Source: DATLLN01 sp963809205 (lineage in GTDB: Bacteria; Actinomycetota; Thermoleophilia; Gaiellales; JAICJC01). Taken from it: a stretch of 64,000 nucleotides of DNA. The stretch is taken from assembly GCA_963809205.1 (NCBI GenBank), contig CAWEIS010000014.1, forward strand, positions 62,001 to 126,000. The letters are read 5' to 3'. Shown here in pieces: positions 1 through 8,000 of the stretch. A program made the position numbers and the translations under genes. Numbering within the stretch: the stretch's first letter is position 1; every line of letters starts with the position of its first letter. The notes beneath the pieces are model-generated. The model was not told where the DNA came from. It was given only the letters and a program-made list of their open reading frames with translations, and ran no database searches.

Positions 1-1413
1 GGCGGGTTCTGGCTCGGCCAGGCCCACGCGCTTGGGCCGCGGCACGAGCAGCGCGGCGACGAACCCGAGCAGCAGCATCCCCGAGGCCAGCCAGAAGGAG
101 TCGATGAAGGCATCCTCGGTCGGGAAGCCGCCGACGGCGACCGCCGCGGTCAGGATGCTGGCCGAGATCTGGCCGCCCAGCGCGCCCCCGATGTTGCGGA
201 AGATCACGTTCATACCGGTGGCGACGCCGGTCTGCTCGGCGGACACGGACTCGACGATCACGTTGACCATCGAGGCGAAGGCCAGTCCGATGCCGATGCC
301 CATGATGAAGGTCGCGGTGTAGATCTGCCAGCTCGACGAGTGGGCGACGGCGAGCATCGCCCAGGCCAGCGAGCTGACCAGCGCGCCCAGTGCGAGCGGC
401 ACCCGTGAGCCGACGGTCACCGACATCTTGCCGGCGATCGGCCCCGCCAACAGCATGGCGACGGTCGCGGGCAGCAGGAACAGCCCGGCCTCGGTGACCG
501 ACGCGCCGAAGCCGTAGGACGTCGACGTCGGCGTCTCGACGAACTGCGGGATCAGCACGAACGACGCGAACATGCCGAAGCCGATCAGCGTCGCCGACAG
601 GTTGGTCGTCCACACCGGTCGCAGCCGCAGCATCGTCATGTCGACCAGCGGCTCGGCCATCCGCTGCTCGACCACCACCCAGGCGATGGCGAGCACGACG
701 GCCAGCGCGAACAGGCCGAGCGTCGCGGCGGAGCCCCAGCCCCAGCTCGGCCCCTCGCTGACGGCCACCAGCAGCGCCACCAGCCACCCTGCCAGCAGCA
801 CGCCGCCGGGCAGGTCGATCCGGCCGGGGCTGCGGATCGGCGACTCCGGCACCATCACCATCGTCACGATCGTCGCCGGCACGATCGCCAGCAGCGGCAG
901 CCAGAACAGCCAGTGATAGTTGAGGTTCTCGGTGATCGGCCCGGCGAGCACGATGCCCAGCCCGCCGCCGATGCCGACCAGCGCCGAGATCATGGCGATC
1001 CCCTGGGCGACCCGGTCGCGCGGGAACTCATCGCGGATGATCGAGAAAGCGAGCGGGAACACGGCGCCGCCGATGCCCTGGATCACGCGGGCGAAGATCA
1101 TCACGCCGATCGAGGAGGCCAGAGCGGCAACGAACGTGCCCAGCACGAGGCCCCACATCGTCACCACCAGCATCTTCTTCTTGCCGAACATGTCGCCCAG
1201 CCGTCCGAGGATCGGCGTGGCGACGCTGGCGCTCAGCAGGTAGGCCGTCAGGATCCAGGTGGTGGCGGTGGTCGAGGCGTTCAGCTCGTCCTCGATCGTG
1301 GGCAGCGCCGGCGCCACCAGCGATTGCAGCAGCGCGTAGCTGATCGCAGCCACCGCCAGCGTGGCGAACGTGACGCCGTAGTGCTGCCGCGACTCGTGCG
1401 CGTCGTGGCTCAT
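1..1413 (-). CDS. MFS drug efflux transporter, DHA2 (EmrB/QacA) type, 3' end outside window
   Basis: Inner-membrane proton-driven exporter, probably of drugs or other toxic hydrophobic compounds. The reading frame is open for 471 codons from ATG to base 1, so only a few C-terminal residues can be missing. It starts with a soluble leader (MSHDAHESRQHYGVTFATL) followed by many hydrophobic segments. It carries the DHA2 signatures WILTAYLLS in TM2 and the loop GRLGDMFGKKKML. The start overlaps the stop of the upstream TetR gene as ATGA, so the two are co-translated and the regulator very likely controls the pump. The family is clear; the substrate cannot be read from sequence. Confidence 0.9.
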   Translation of the reverse strand, partial: MSHDAHESRQHYGVTFATLAVAAISYALLQSLVAPALPTIEDELNASTTATTWILTAYLLSASVATPILGRLGDMFGKKKMLVVTMWGLVLGTFVAALASSIGVMIFARVIQGIGGAVFPLAFSIIRDEFPRDRVAQGIAMISALVGIGGGLGIVLAGPITENLNYHWLFWLPLLAIVPATIVTMVMVPESPIRSPGRIDLPGGVLLAGWLVALLVAVSEGPSWGWGSAATLGLFALAVVLAIAWVVVEQRMAEPLVDMTMLRLRPVWTTNLSATLIGFGMFASFVLIPQFVETPTSTSYGFGASVTEAGLFLLPATVAMLLAGPIAGKMSVTVGSRVPLALGALVSSLAWAMLAVAHSSSWQIYTATFIMGIGIGLAFASMVNVIVESVSAEQTGVATGMNVIFRNIGGALGGQISASILTAAVAVGGFPTEDAFIDSFWLASGMLLLGFVAALLVPRPKRVGLAEPEPA

Positions 1414-2024
1414 TGCGCCACCGGCCGGCCGGCGACGGCGGCAAGGCCGCCCTCCAGGAACGCCAGCGCTTCGTCCAGCACCGCCTCCGCCTCCTCGCGC
1501 GACGCGGAGCGGCCGCGCACGCGGCGGGCGTGATCCTTGGCGACCGACAGCCCGGCCATGACGGCAGCGGCGGCCAGCCGCGGGCGCAGCGCGTCCGGCG
1601 CGTCGCCCAGGTCATCGGCGATGGCAACGGTGATCGCATCCTCGATCTCGGCCAGCCGCGCCCGATAGTGGCTACGCAGCTGCTCGTCGCCGGCGATCAG
1701 CCGCTCGCGGAGCTGCCGTCGCGCGTCGGGCGCGGTCGCGTGCTCACTCATGAACGAGCGCAGCACGTCCGGGGCGGAACGGTCGGGATCGCGATCGCGC
1801 AGCTGCCGCAGCAGATCCTCGCAGACCGGCGCGGTGTCGGCGAAGACGATGTCCTCCTTCGACGGGAAGTACGCGAACACGGTGCCCTTCGACACCTCCG
1901 CCGCCTCGGCGATCTCGGCCACCGTCGTCTGCTGGTAGCCGCGCTCGGCGAACAGCTCGAGCGCCACCGTGACGATCGACTCCCGCGTGCGCTGCTTCTT
2001 GCGCTCCCTCAGCCCCTCGACCAT
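1410..2024 (-). CDS. TetR/AcrR family transcriptional repressor of the adjacent MFS pump
   Basis: One-component repressor of 204 residues. The N-terminal helix-turn-helix (about residues 10-55) reads RESIVTVALELFAERGYQQ and then VSKGTVFAYFPSKEDI, the classic TetR recognition helix; the rest is the variable ligand-binding and dimer domain. I chose the ATG of MVEGLRERKKQR rather than the longer frame, because a TATCGT hexamer sits 8 nt before it and the longer N-terminus is unlike the family. A near-perfect palindrome lies just upstream (2049-2063), so autoregulation is likely. The stop overlaps the MFS start. The ligand is unknown. Confidence 0.92.
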   Translation of the reverse strand: MVEGLRERKKQRTRESIVTVALELFAERGYQQTTVAEIAEAAEVSKGTVFAYFPSKEDIVFADTAPVCEDLLRQLRDRDPDRSAPDVLRSFMSEHATAPDARRQLRERLIAGDEQLRSHYRARLAEIEDAITVAIADDLGDAPDALRPRLAAAAVMAGLSVAKDHARRVRGRSASREEAEAVLDEALAFLEGGLAAVAGRPVAQ

Positions 2025-2032
2025 GAGGGCGA

Positions 2033-2038
2033 ACGATA
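2033..2038 (-). promoter_or_regulatory. -10-like hexamer TATCGT of the tetR-MFS operon
   Basis: TANNNT hexamer 8 nt before the tetR ATG with no Shine-Dalgarno sequence between, suggesting a leaderless transcript. The operator-like palindrome lies directly upstream, where -35 contacts would be. Confidence 0.5.
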
Positions 2039-2048
2039 GCATCGATTT

Positions 2049-2063
2049 CTGAACCCGGTTCAG
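2049..2063. promoter_or_regulatory. Candidate TetR operator palindrome
   Basis: CTGAACC-C-GGTTCAG has two perfect 7-bp arms around one central base. It lies 25 bp upstream of the tetR start and about 10 bp upstream of the -10-like hexamer, in an AT-richer patch than its surroundings. Size, symmetry and position fit a TetR dimer site that would block the shared promoter. Binding is inferred, not shown. Confidence 0.65.
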
Positions 2064-2130
2064 TTTTCTTCCGGGTCCATTCCGCGCGCTTCCTCGACCG
2101 CCCGTCACCCCGTTGCGACACTCTCCCGCC

Positions 2131-2136
2131 TACAGT
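2131..2136 (+). promoter_or_regulatory. -10-like hexamer TACAGT of ogt
   Basis: TANNNT hexamer 6 nt before the ogt ATG, with no Shine-Dalgarno sequence; consistent with a leaderless mRNA. A possible TTGCGA upstream (2113-2118) is only 12 bp away and is a poor -35. Confidence 0.5.
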
Positions 2137-2142
2137 TGCCGC

Positions 2143-2673
2143 ATGACCGAATCAACCCTCATCATCGACTCCCCGATCGGGCGGCTGCTGCTGACCGCCC
2201 AGCACGGCGCGCTGACGAGCCTCTGGATGGAGCCCTTCGAGGAGCCCGCCGAGGCCGGCCGCCGCGACCCCGTGCTGACTGCCGCCCGCCGCCAGCTGGA
2301 CGCCTATTTCGCCGGCAAGCTGACCGAGTTCGATCTGCCGCTGGCCCCCGCCGGCACGGCGTTCCAGACGGGCGTCTGGGACGAGCTGCAGCGGGTGCCG
2401 TACGGCACCACCGTCAGCTACGCCGAGCTCGCCGGCCGCGTCGGCCGGCCCGGCCACTTCCGCGCCGTCGGCTCGGCGAACGGGCGCAACCCGATCTCCA
2501 TCATCATCCCCTGCCATCGCGTCGTCGGCTCCAACGGCAGCCTGACCGGCTACGGCGGCGGCATCGATCGCAAGCGCTGGCTGCTCGATCACGAGGCGGC
2601 GGTCGCCGCTAGGAAATCACGCCCGCGGCCGCGCAGAAGCGGCGCAGCCGTGGCGGGTTCGCAGGGTCGCTGA
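2143..2673 (+). CDS. ogt: Methylated-DNA--protein-cysteine S-methyltransferase
   Basis: Suicide DNA repair protein that moves the alkyl group from O6-alkylguanine (and O4-alkylthymine) to its own cysteine. At 176 residues it is about the usual length for an Ogt. The C-terminal active-site motif PCHRVVGSNGSLTGYGGG is complete, with the acceptor cysteine in PCHR, and the helix-turn-helix region SYAELAGRVGRPG precedes it. The ATG at 2143 matches the family N-terminus (MTESTLIIDSPIGRLLL). The last ~20 codons extend past the usual end and overlap the convergent arginase-like gene by 65 bp. Confidence 0.95.
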   Translation: MTESTLIIDSPIGRLLLTAQHGALTSLWMEPFEEPAEAGRRDPVLTAARRQLDAYFAGKLTEFDLPLAPAGTAFQTGVWDELQRVPYGTTVSYAELAGRVGRPGHFRAVGSANGRNPISIIIPCHRVVGSNGSLTGYGGGIDRKRWLLDHEAAVAARKSRPRPRRSGAAVAGSQGR

Positions 2674-3301
2674 CCAGCCCCGTCAGGCCGATCCCGACCA
2701 CCGGCACCCGTCCGGCGACACGCCCGATCAACCCGAACACGTCCTCCACGGACGGGCCGTCGGGCTCCGGCATGAAGCAGGCGATCTCGCTCGGGTCGAG
2801 CACGTCGCAGTCGAGGGCGATGTACGCACCGGCGACCCCGTCCAGCACGCCGTCGAGCTGGCCGGGCGTCGTCGCCAGCCCGACCCGCTCGATGAACTCG
2901 TCCTCGGGCGGATCGAGGTTGCGGGCGCCGATGAGCGCGGCATCCTCGACGGCGATGTCGCCGCCATCCAGCAGCATCCGGAACGGCATCCCCCACAGGT
3001 TGCCCGACGGCGACGTTTCCGGCGTGTTCAGATCGCCGTGCGCATCGAACCAGACGACGGCGATCCGGCCGTGTCGCTGGGCCAGTCCGCAGGCGGCGCC
3101 GACGTGCGTGCAGCAGCAGCCGCCCAGCACCACCGGCCGCTCGGGCAGCGCGTCTGCGATCAGCCGGTGCTGCTCGTCCAGGTCGTCGACGTCGACCACC
3201 GCCGCCGTCTCCAGGCCGAGATCCATCCCGGCCGCCTCCCTCATCGGTCCGCCGCCCTCGCCCCAGGCGCAGGGCACGCGAACGACCCGCGCCGCCGTCA
3301 C
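2609..3301 (-). CDS. Arginase/agmatinase family protein with an altered first metal motif
   Basis: Ureohydrolase-fold protein of 230 residues, shorter than classic arginases (about 300). Two of the three metal signatures are intact: WFDAHGDLNTPE and ALDCDVLDP. The first, normally GGDH or GGDC, is GGCCCTHVGA, so the usual aspartate and histidine positions are cysteines and a histidine appears three residues on. It could be a guanidino-substrate hydrolase with an unusual metal site or a family member of another function. The GTG start overlaps the HAD gene stop (GTGA), so the pair is an operon. It converges on ogt with a 65-bp overlap. Confidence 0.8.
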   Translation of the reverse strand: MTAARVVRVPCAWGEGGGPMREAAGMDLGLETAAVVDVDDLDEQHRLIADALPERPVVLGGCCCTHVGAACGLAQRHGRIAVVWFDAHGDLNTPETSPSGNLWGMPFRMLLDGGDIAVEDAALIGARNLDPPEDEFIERVGLATTPGQLDGVLDGVAGAYIALDCDVLDPSEIACFMPEPDGPSVEDVFGLIGRVAGRVPVVGIGLTGLVSDPANPPRLRRFCAAAGVIS

Positions 3302-3960
3302 GGCGCGACCAGCTCGTCGAGCACGTCGGGCAGCGCGTTCAGGTCCGGCAGCTCACGCGTCGGCCGGGACGCCGCCGTCTCGTCCAGCCGGTTGATCCAG
3401 ACGCTGGGCAGGCCGAGCTCGTCCACGACGACGATGTCGTGGAACTGGCTCTGAGCGACGTGCACGTAGCGGTCGCGGGGCGCGCCTGTCTGTGCGAAGA
3501 ACGCGTCCCAGTGCCCGTGCGCGGGCTTATACGAGCGCACATCCTCGGCGACGATCACCCGCGCGAACGGCGCGCCCAGCCGGGGCAGCGACTGGGCTAG
3601 CAGGTCGCGGTCGCAGTTCGAGAGGATGACCAGGTTCCAGCCCCGGTCGACCAGCTCCTGCAGCGTGCCCGGCACCTCGGGGAACGCCGGCCAGTCCCCG
3701 AGCGACTCGGACATGATCGTCCGCTCGTCGCCTGCCAGATCCCTCCCCTCCTCGGCCGCCAGCCGCGCGGTCACCAGGTCGAGCACCTCGCGGTAGGTGC
3801 AGTACCGCTCGGCCTGCACCTCCGGCTCGACCTGGTGGTAGCGGTCGAGCAGCCTCGCCCGCTCGGACTCGCCGAAGAGCTCGCCGAGCACCGTGCCGAT
3901 GCCCTCGTTCCAGTCGATCAGGGTGCCGTAGCAGTCCCAGGTCGCCCAGCGCTCCGCCAT
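3298..3960 (-). CDS. HAD-superfamily hydrolase, haloacid dehalogenase type II-like
   Basis: Cytosolic hydrolase of 220 residues with all four HAD motifs. Motif I is WDCYGTLID with the nucleophilic aspartate, motif II is ILSNCD, motif III is the lysine in RSYKPAHGHW, and motif IV lies around VAQSQFHDIVVVDELG. The W/D-x-Y-G-T-L start and the Q-S-x-F-H-D pattern resemble 2-haloacid dehalogenases (hydrolysis of L-2-haloacids), but close relatives act on phosphates, so the substrate is open. It is the first gene of a two-gene unit with the arginase-like gene. Confidence 0.85.
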   Translation of the reverse strand: MAERWATWDCYGTLIDWNEGIGTVLGELFGESERARLLDRYHQVEPEVQAERYCTYREVLDLVTARLAAEEGRDLAGDERTIMSESLGDWPAFPEVPGTLQELVDRGWNLVILSNCDRDLLAQSLPRLGAPFARVIVAEDVRSYKPAHGHWDAFFAQTGAPRDRYVHVAQSQFHDIVVVDELGLPSVWINRLDETAASRPTRELPDLNALPDVLDELVAP

Positions 3961-3967
3961 GGGCGCA

Positions 3968-3973
3968 ACCCTA
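3968..3973 (-). promoter_or_regulatory. -10-like hexamer TAGGGT of the HAD-arginase unit
   Basis: TANNNT hexamer 7 nt before the HAD-hydrolase ATG with no Shine-Dalgarno sequence. It overlaps the dprA stop codon (3971-3973), so the promoter is embedded in the end of the upstream gene. Confidence 0.45.
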
Positions 3974-4825
3974 CCGCGCCCGCGCCGCCGATCCCGGCAT
4001 CCACCGGCCGTGGCCGTCGCGGCAGATCTCGCCGCCCAGCTCGAGCCGGGCGAGCGCGGCGGAAAGCTCGGCCGGGGAGAAGCGCAGGCGGGCCGACAGC
4101 TCGTCCGGATAGGCCGGCTGGTCGCGCAGCGCGGCCAGCACCGGATCGCCGTCGGTGAGCTCGGGAGCCGGCACCTCGAGTCCGAGCCAGCCGTTGAGAT
4201 CCTCGACGCTCTCGATCAGCCCCGCGCCGGCCTTGAGCAGCGCGTTGGTGCCGCCCGCCCCGCTGAACGCCGGCCAGCCCGGCACCGCCAGCACGTCGCG
4301 CCCCAGGTCGAGCGCGTGGTCGGCGGTGATCAGGGCACCGCTTCGCACCTTCGCCTCGACCACCACCACGGCGTCGGCCAGCGCGGCGATCAACCGGTTG
4401 CGGGCCGGGAACCGCCAGGGGGCTGGCTCGGTGCCGGGCGGGTACTCCGAGACGATCAGCCCGGCCGCCAGGATCCGCGCGTAGAGCCCGCGGTTGGTGC
4501 GCGGGTAGGCGACGTCAGGGCCGCTGCCGAGCACCGCCAATGTCGGGGCGCCGGCGGCCAGCGCACCCTCGTGCGCTGCTGCGTCGACGCCCAGCGCCAG
4601 GCCGCTGACGACCAGCGCGCCGGCGGCAGCCGCCCCGCGGGCGAGCTCGCGCGCCATGCCCAGGCCGGCCTCGCCGGCCCTTCGAGAGCCGACGATCGCG
4701 ACCACCGGCCGCTCCCACGCCAGCAGCTCGGGGTGCCCGCCGCACAGGTGCAGCTCGGCCGGCGGGTCATGGAGCTCGAGCAGCCGGCCCGGATATCCCG
4801 GCCGGCGCCGTCGGAGCACGGTCAC
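3971..4825 (-). CDS. dprA: DNA-processing protein A
   Basis: Single-stranded DNA-binding Rossmann-fold protein that loads RecA on incoming DNA during natural transformation. The 284-residue product has the DprA/Smf core: VVAIVGSRRAGEAGLGMARE, SGLALGVDAAAHEGAL, PARNRLIAALADAVVVVEA and SGALITADHALDLGRDVLAVPG. A C-terminal winged-helix-like segment follows (about residues 220-280). The N-terminal SAM-like domain of longer DprAs is reduced. The GTG start overlaps the comM stop as GTGA, so translation is coupled. The frame stays open far upstream inside comM, but that part is a shadow. Confidence 0.93.
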   Translation of the reverse strand: MTVLRRRRPGYPGRLLELHDPPAELHLCGGHPELLAWERPVVAIVGSRRAGEAGLGMARELARGAAAAGALVVSGLALGVDAAAHEGALAAGAPTLAVLGSGPDVAYPRTNRGLYARILAAGLIVSEYPPGTEPAPWRFPARNRLIAALADAVVVVEAKVRSGALITADHALDLGRDVLAVPGWPAFSGAGGTNALLKAGAGLIESVEDLNGWLGLEVPAPELTDGDPVLAALRDQPAYPDELSARLRFSPAELSAALARLELGGEICRDGHGRWMPGSAARAR

Positions 4826-6264
4826 ACGAGGCTCCCGGCGCGGTAGGACAGCGCCTCCGCCAGGTGGTCGGGAGCGACCTCCGCCTCGCCCGACAGGGCA
4901 GCGATGGTCTGCGCCACGCGATGCGCGCGGTCGACGCCGCGGCCGCTCAGGAACCGCCGGTCGGCGGCCTGGCGGAGCAGTGCCTCGGCCTCGTCGCCGA
5001 GGCCCGGCCGGCGCTCCGCCAGCAGCTGGCGGGCCAGGCCGACTCGCAGCGCGACCGCTGCCGTCGGCTCGCCGCCGGCGCCGTGCGCCTCCACCCGCGG
5101 CACGTCGACCTGCAGGTCGAAGCGGTCGAGCAGCGGGCCGCTGATCCGCGCCCGGTACGCGGCCAGGCGCTGCGGGGCGCAGCCGCACTCCCGGTCGGGA
5201 TCGCCGTACAGGCCGCACGGACAGGGGTTCATGGCAGCGATCAGCTGGAACCGCGCCGGCAGCAGCACCGAGCCGGCCGCCCGCGAGATCCGCACCTCGC
5301 CGTCCTCCAGCGGCATGCGCAGCGCCTCCAGCGACTGCCGGTTGAACTCCGGCAGCTCGTCCAAGAAAAGCACGCCGCGGTGGGCCATCGTCACCTCGCC
5401 CGGTCGCAGCCGCGCGTTGCCCACCAGCGCCGCCACCGAGGCGCTGTGGTGCGGCGCCCGGAACGGCCGGCCGAGCAGCCCGGCGTCGGCAGCGAGTTCG
5501 CCGGCCGCCGAAGCGATCCGGGTGATCTCCAGCGCCTCGCCCGGGCTCGGCGCGGGCAGCAGCCCCGGGAGGCGGCGCGCCAGCATCGTTTTGCCGCTGC
5601 CCGGCGGGCCGATCATCAGCAGGTTGTGCCCGCCGGCGGCCGCGATCTCGACCGTCCGCCGTGCCCGCAGCTGGCCGCGCACGTCGGCCATGTCGGGATG
5701 TGCGGCATCGCCGCCGGCGGGCGCGGGGTCGGGCAGGTCGGGCACCGGCGCGGTGCCGGCCAGCACGGCCACGGCCTCGTTGAGATGGGTCGGCGCCAGC
5801 ACGGCGACCGTGCCGGCGAGCGCCGCCTCGGCGGCGTTCTCGGGCGCGACTAGCATGCCGTCCAGCCCCAGCCGGCCCGCCGCCTCCATCATGGCGAGCA
5901 CGCCGTGTACCGGTCGCAGCCGACCGTCGAGCCCCAGCTCGGCGGCCGCGCCCACCCGCCGCAGCCGGTCAGGCGGGCGCAGGTGGCCGGCGGTCGTCAG
6001 CACCGCCAGGGCGATCGCCAGGTCGAAGCCCGAGCCCTCCTTGCGCTCCTTCGCTGGGGCCAGGTTGACGACCAGCCCGCCGGCCGGGAACGAGAACCCG
6101 CTCGAGCCGAGCGCGCTGCGAACGCGCTCCCGCGCCTCCTGGACGGCACGGTCGGGCAGGCCGACCACGGTGAACTTGGGCAGTCCCCGGCCGGCCTTGG
6201 CCTCGACGTCGATGCGCCGGGCCTCCAGGCCGGCCAGCCAGAAGCTGACGGCGCGGGCGATCAT
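4822..6264 (-). CDS. comM: ComM/YifB family Mg-chelatase-like AAA+ ATPase
   Basis: Hexameric helicase of 480 residues that promotes branch migration during integration of transforming DNA. It has an N-terminal Lon-protease-like domain (MIARAVSFWLAGLEARRIDV onward), Walker A LMIGPPGSGKTMLARRLPG, Walker B RGVLFLDELPEF, and a zinc-type cluster near NPCPCGLYGDPDRECGC. I chose ATG 6264 over GTG 6273 because a TACGGT hexamer stands 7 nt before it. It is coupled to dprA downstream, supporting a transformation or recombination role. Confidence 0.93.
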   Translation of the reverse strand: MIARAVSFWLAGLEARRIDVEAKAGRGLPKFTVVGLPDRAVQEARERVRSALGSSGFSFPAGGLVVNLAPAKERKEGSGFDLAIALAVLTTAGHLRPPDRLRRVGAAAELGLDGRLRPVHGVLAMMEAAGRLGLDGMLVAPENAAEAALAGTVAVLAPTHLNEAVAVLAGTAPVPDLPDPAPAGGDAAHPDMADVRGQLRARRTVEIAAAGGHNLLMIGPPGSGKTMLARRLPGLLPAPSPGEALEITRIASAAGELAADAGLLGRPFRAPHHSASVAALVGNARLRPGEVTMAHRGVLFLDELPEFNRQSLEALRMPLEDGEVRISRAAGSVLLPARFQLIAAMNPCPCGLYGDPDRECGCAPQRLAAYRARISGPLLDRFDLQVDVPRVEAHGAGGEPTAAVALRVGLARQLLAERRPGLGDEAEALLRQAADRRFLSGRGVDRAHRVAQTIAALSGEAEVAPDHLAEALSYRAGSLV

Positions 6265-6271
6265 GCGCCCC

Positions 6272-6277
6272 ACCGTA
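6272..6277 (-). promoter_or_regulatory. -10-like hexamer TACGGT of comM-dprA
   Basis: TANNNT hexamer 7 nt upstream of the comM ATG, in the 61-bp gap after yraN. There is no clear Shine-Dalgarno sequence, so a leaderless start is likely. Confidence 0.45.
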
Positions 6278-6325
6278 CGGATCAGATGCGCGCGGGTGGG
6301 TGACGGGCGGTCGCGGTTGTGTCAA

Positions 6326-6676
6326 TCAAAAGGCGGCCCGAACGTGACGGACGGAGGTGCCGGTCACCGCGATCACGTCGAAGCGCACCTCGTCCACCGA
6401 TGGATCGCGCGCCATCAGCACCTCGGCCGCCTCGCGCAACCGCTGCTGCTGATCGGGCCGCACCGCCTCCAGAGGCGTGCCGTAGAGGGTCGTCCGCCGG
6501 GCCTTGACCTCGCACACCACCAGCAGCCCGCCGCGGCGGGCGAGCAGGTCGACCTCGCGGCCGGCGACCCGGACGTTGCGGCCGACCACCCGGTAGCCGA
6601 CCAGCCGCAGCCGCCAGGCGGCCACCGTCTCGGCCAGCCGCCCGTAGCGAGCTGGGCTAATCGAGAAGACCGACAT
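6326..6676 (-). CDS. yraN: YraN/UPF0102 family endonuclease-like protein
   Basis: Small 116-residue protein with the UPF0102 fold, related to Holliday-junction resolvase-like nucleases. The core is visible: GYRVVGRNVRVAGREVDLLARRG, then LLVVCEVKARRTT, giving the E-x(n)-D-x(n)-EVK nuclease-like triad. Its cellular role is not settled for the family. The start lies 20 bp inside the rnhB 3' end, so the two are co-translated, as in many actinobacteria and proteobacteria. Confidence 0.9.
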   Translation of the reverse strand: MSVFSISPARYGRLAETVAAWRLRLVGYRVVGRNVRVAGREVDLLARRGGLLVVCEVKARRTTLYGTPLEAVRPDQQQRLREAAEVLMARDPSVDEVRFDVIAVTGTSVRHVRAAF

Positions 6677-7286
6677 AGGCCATCGCCTGGAAGGAGCGGC
6701 GGTGAAGCGGCGTCACGCCGAGCCGGCGCACCGCGTCGGAGTGGTCGGGAGTGATGTAGCCGACGTGGTGCTCGAAGCCGTAGTCCGGGTAGCTCTGCGC
6801 CTGGGCGTGCATGAACCGGTCGCGCGTGGTCTTGGCGATGATCGACGCCGCGGCCACGGCGGCCGAGGTGCGGTCGCCGCCGATCACCCGCTGATGCTCG
6901 AGTCCGCAGACCGGGAGCGAGAAGCCATCCGTCAGCGCGACCTCGGGCACCGGCTCCAGCGTCTCCAGCGCCCGCGCCAGCGCGTGCAGGTTCGACCGGT
7001 GTAGCCCCCGGCGGTCGATCTGGTCGGCCGGGACGATGATCACCGAGACGGCGGCCGCGGTCGCGCAGATCGCCGCCGCCAGCTCGTCGCGCAGCGGCGG
7101 CGGCACCTTCTTGGAGTCGTCCAGGCCCGCCAGCCGCTTGGTGTCCAGCCGCTCCATGTCCAGGCAGACGGCTGCCGCCACCAGCGGCCCGGCCAGGCAG
7201 CCGCGCCCGGCCTCGTCGGCGCCCGCCACCCGCCTGACGCCGAGCTTGCGGTCGTAGCGCAGCAGGCGGCGGAGTCGGGCGTCCAT
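6657..7286 (-). CDS. rnhB: Ribonuclease HII
   Basis: Removes ribonucleotides from RNA-DNA hybrids and misincorporated ribonucleotides from DNA. The 209-residue product carries RVAGADEAGRGCLAGPLVAA with the catalytic Asp-Glu pair, LDDSKKVPP, and ASIIAKTTRDRFM, followed by a C-terminal GYITPDHSDAVRRLGVTPLHR block. Length and motif order are standard. It starts a unit with yraN; a TACCCT hexamer lies 6 nt before the ATG. Confidence 0.96.
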   Translation of the reverse strand: MDARLRRLLRYDRKLGVRRVAGADEAGRGCLAGPLVAAAVCLDMERLDTKRLAGLDDSKKVPPPLRDELAAAICATAAAVSVIIVPADQIDRRGLHRSNLHALARALETLEPVPEVALTDGFSLPVCGLEHQRVIGGDRTSAAVAAASIIAKTTRDRFMHAQAQSYPDYGFEHHVGYITPDHSDAVRRLGVTPLHRRSFQAMAYVGLLD

Positions 7287-7292
7287 CCACCT

Positions 7293-7298
7293 AGGGTA
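7293..7298 (-). promoter_or_regulatory. -10-like hexamer TACCCT of rnhB-yraN
   Basis: TANNNT hexamer 6 nt upstream of the rnhB ATG, with no Shine-Dalgarno sequence in between; it fits the leaderless pattern seen across the window. Confidence 0.45.
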
Positions 7299-7319
7299 GA
7301 ACGATCGGCGGACAGGGGT

Positions 7320-8000
7320 CTACAACGTGCGAAGACGATCAAGCGGCCAGTACGTGGCGAACGCCTCGCCGATGATGTTGTGGCGGGGCAGCGTGCCCCA
7401 GTCCCGGCTGTCGTCGGAGTCGGCGCGGTTGTCACCCATCACGAAGTAGCTGCCCTTGGGGATCGTGATCGGCCCGAAGTCGCCGACCACGTGCTGCTCC
7501 GCCAGGTACGACTCGTGCAGGGATGAGCAACCGACGTTCGGCGCCTTGCAGATCTGCACCTGGCCGTCGCGGCCCTGGACAGTCTCGCCGGGCAGCCCGA
7601 TCACGCGCTTGATGAAGTAGACCGACGCCTCCGTCCGCGAGCCGCGCACCGCGTTCTGGCCGATGCCGGGCGGATGGAACACAATCACGTCGCCGCGGTG
7701 CGGACCGTGGAAGCGGTAGATGAAGCGCGACACCAGCACCCGGTCGCCCTGCTGCAGCGTCGGCTCCATCGAGGCCGACGGGATCCGGTAGGGCTTGACC
7801 ACCCAGCCGTCGATCACGTACCACAGCGCGAACGCCGCGGCCACTATCAGCACCAGCTCGACGACCGGGTTCAGCCTCCGGCGGGCGGGATCCTGCTGGT
7901 CAACGTCTGGCGCTGCCGCGGGTGCCTCGGCCGCCGCCGGGGGATCCGGCTCGACCTGCGCCGGCGGAGGCGCAGCCTCGTGCGTGGGCGGCTCGTCCGT
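7320..8000 (-). CDS. lepB: Signal peptidase I, with non-canonical start
   Basis: Membrane-bound serine protease that removes Sec/Tat signal peptides. A transmembrane anchor (LIVAAAFALWYVIDGWVV) precedes the catalytic-serine box RIPSASMEPTLQQGD, the lysine box YFIKRVIGLPGE, and the C-terminal YFVMGDNRADSDDSRDWG. The only canonical start is GTG 7853, directly at the membrane helix. The frame, however, continues upstream through a Pro/Ala/Glu-rich cytosolic leader ending in ARRRLNPVVE, whose arginines fit the positive-inside rule. It reaches ACG at 7998-8000, one base inside the rplS stop (TAACG, like a TAATG junction). I take ACG as a rare start or a miscalled ATG. Confidence 0.9.
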   Translation of the reverse strand, partial: TDEPPTHEAAPPPAQVEPDPPAAAEAPAAAPDVDQQDPARRRLNPVVELVLIVAAAFALWYVIDGWVVKPYRIPSASMEPTLQQGDRVLVSRFIYRFHGPHRGDVIVFHPPGIGQNAVRGSRTEASVYFIKRVIGLPGETVQGRDGQVQICKAPNVGCSSLHESYLAEQHVVGDFGPITIPKGSYFVMGDNRADSDDSRDWGTLPRHNIIGEAFATYWPLDRLRTL

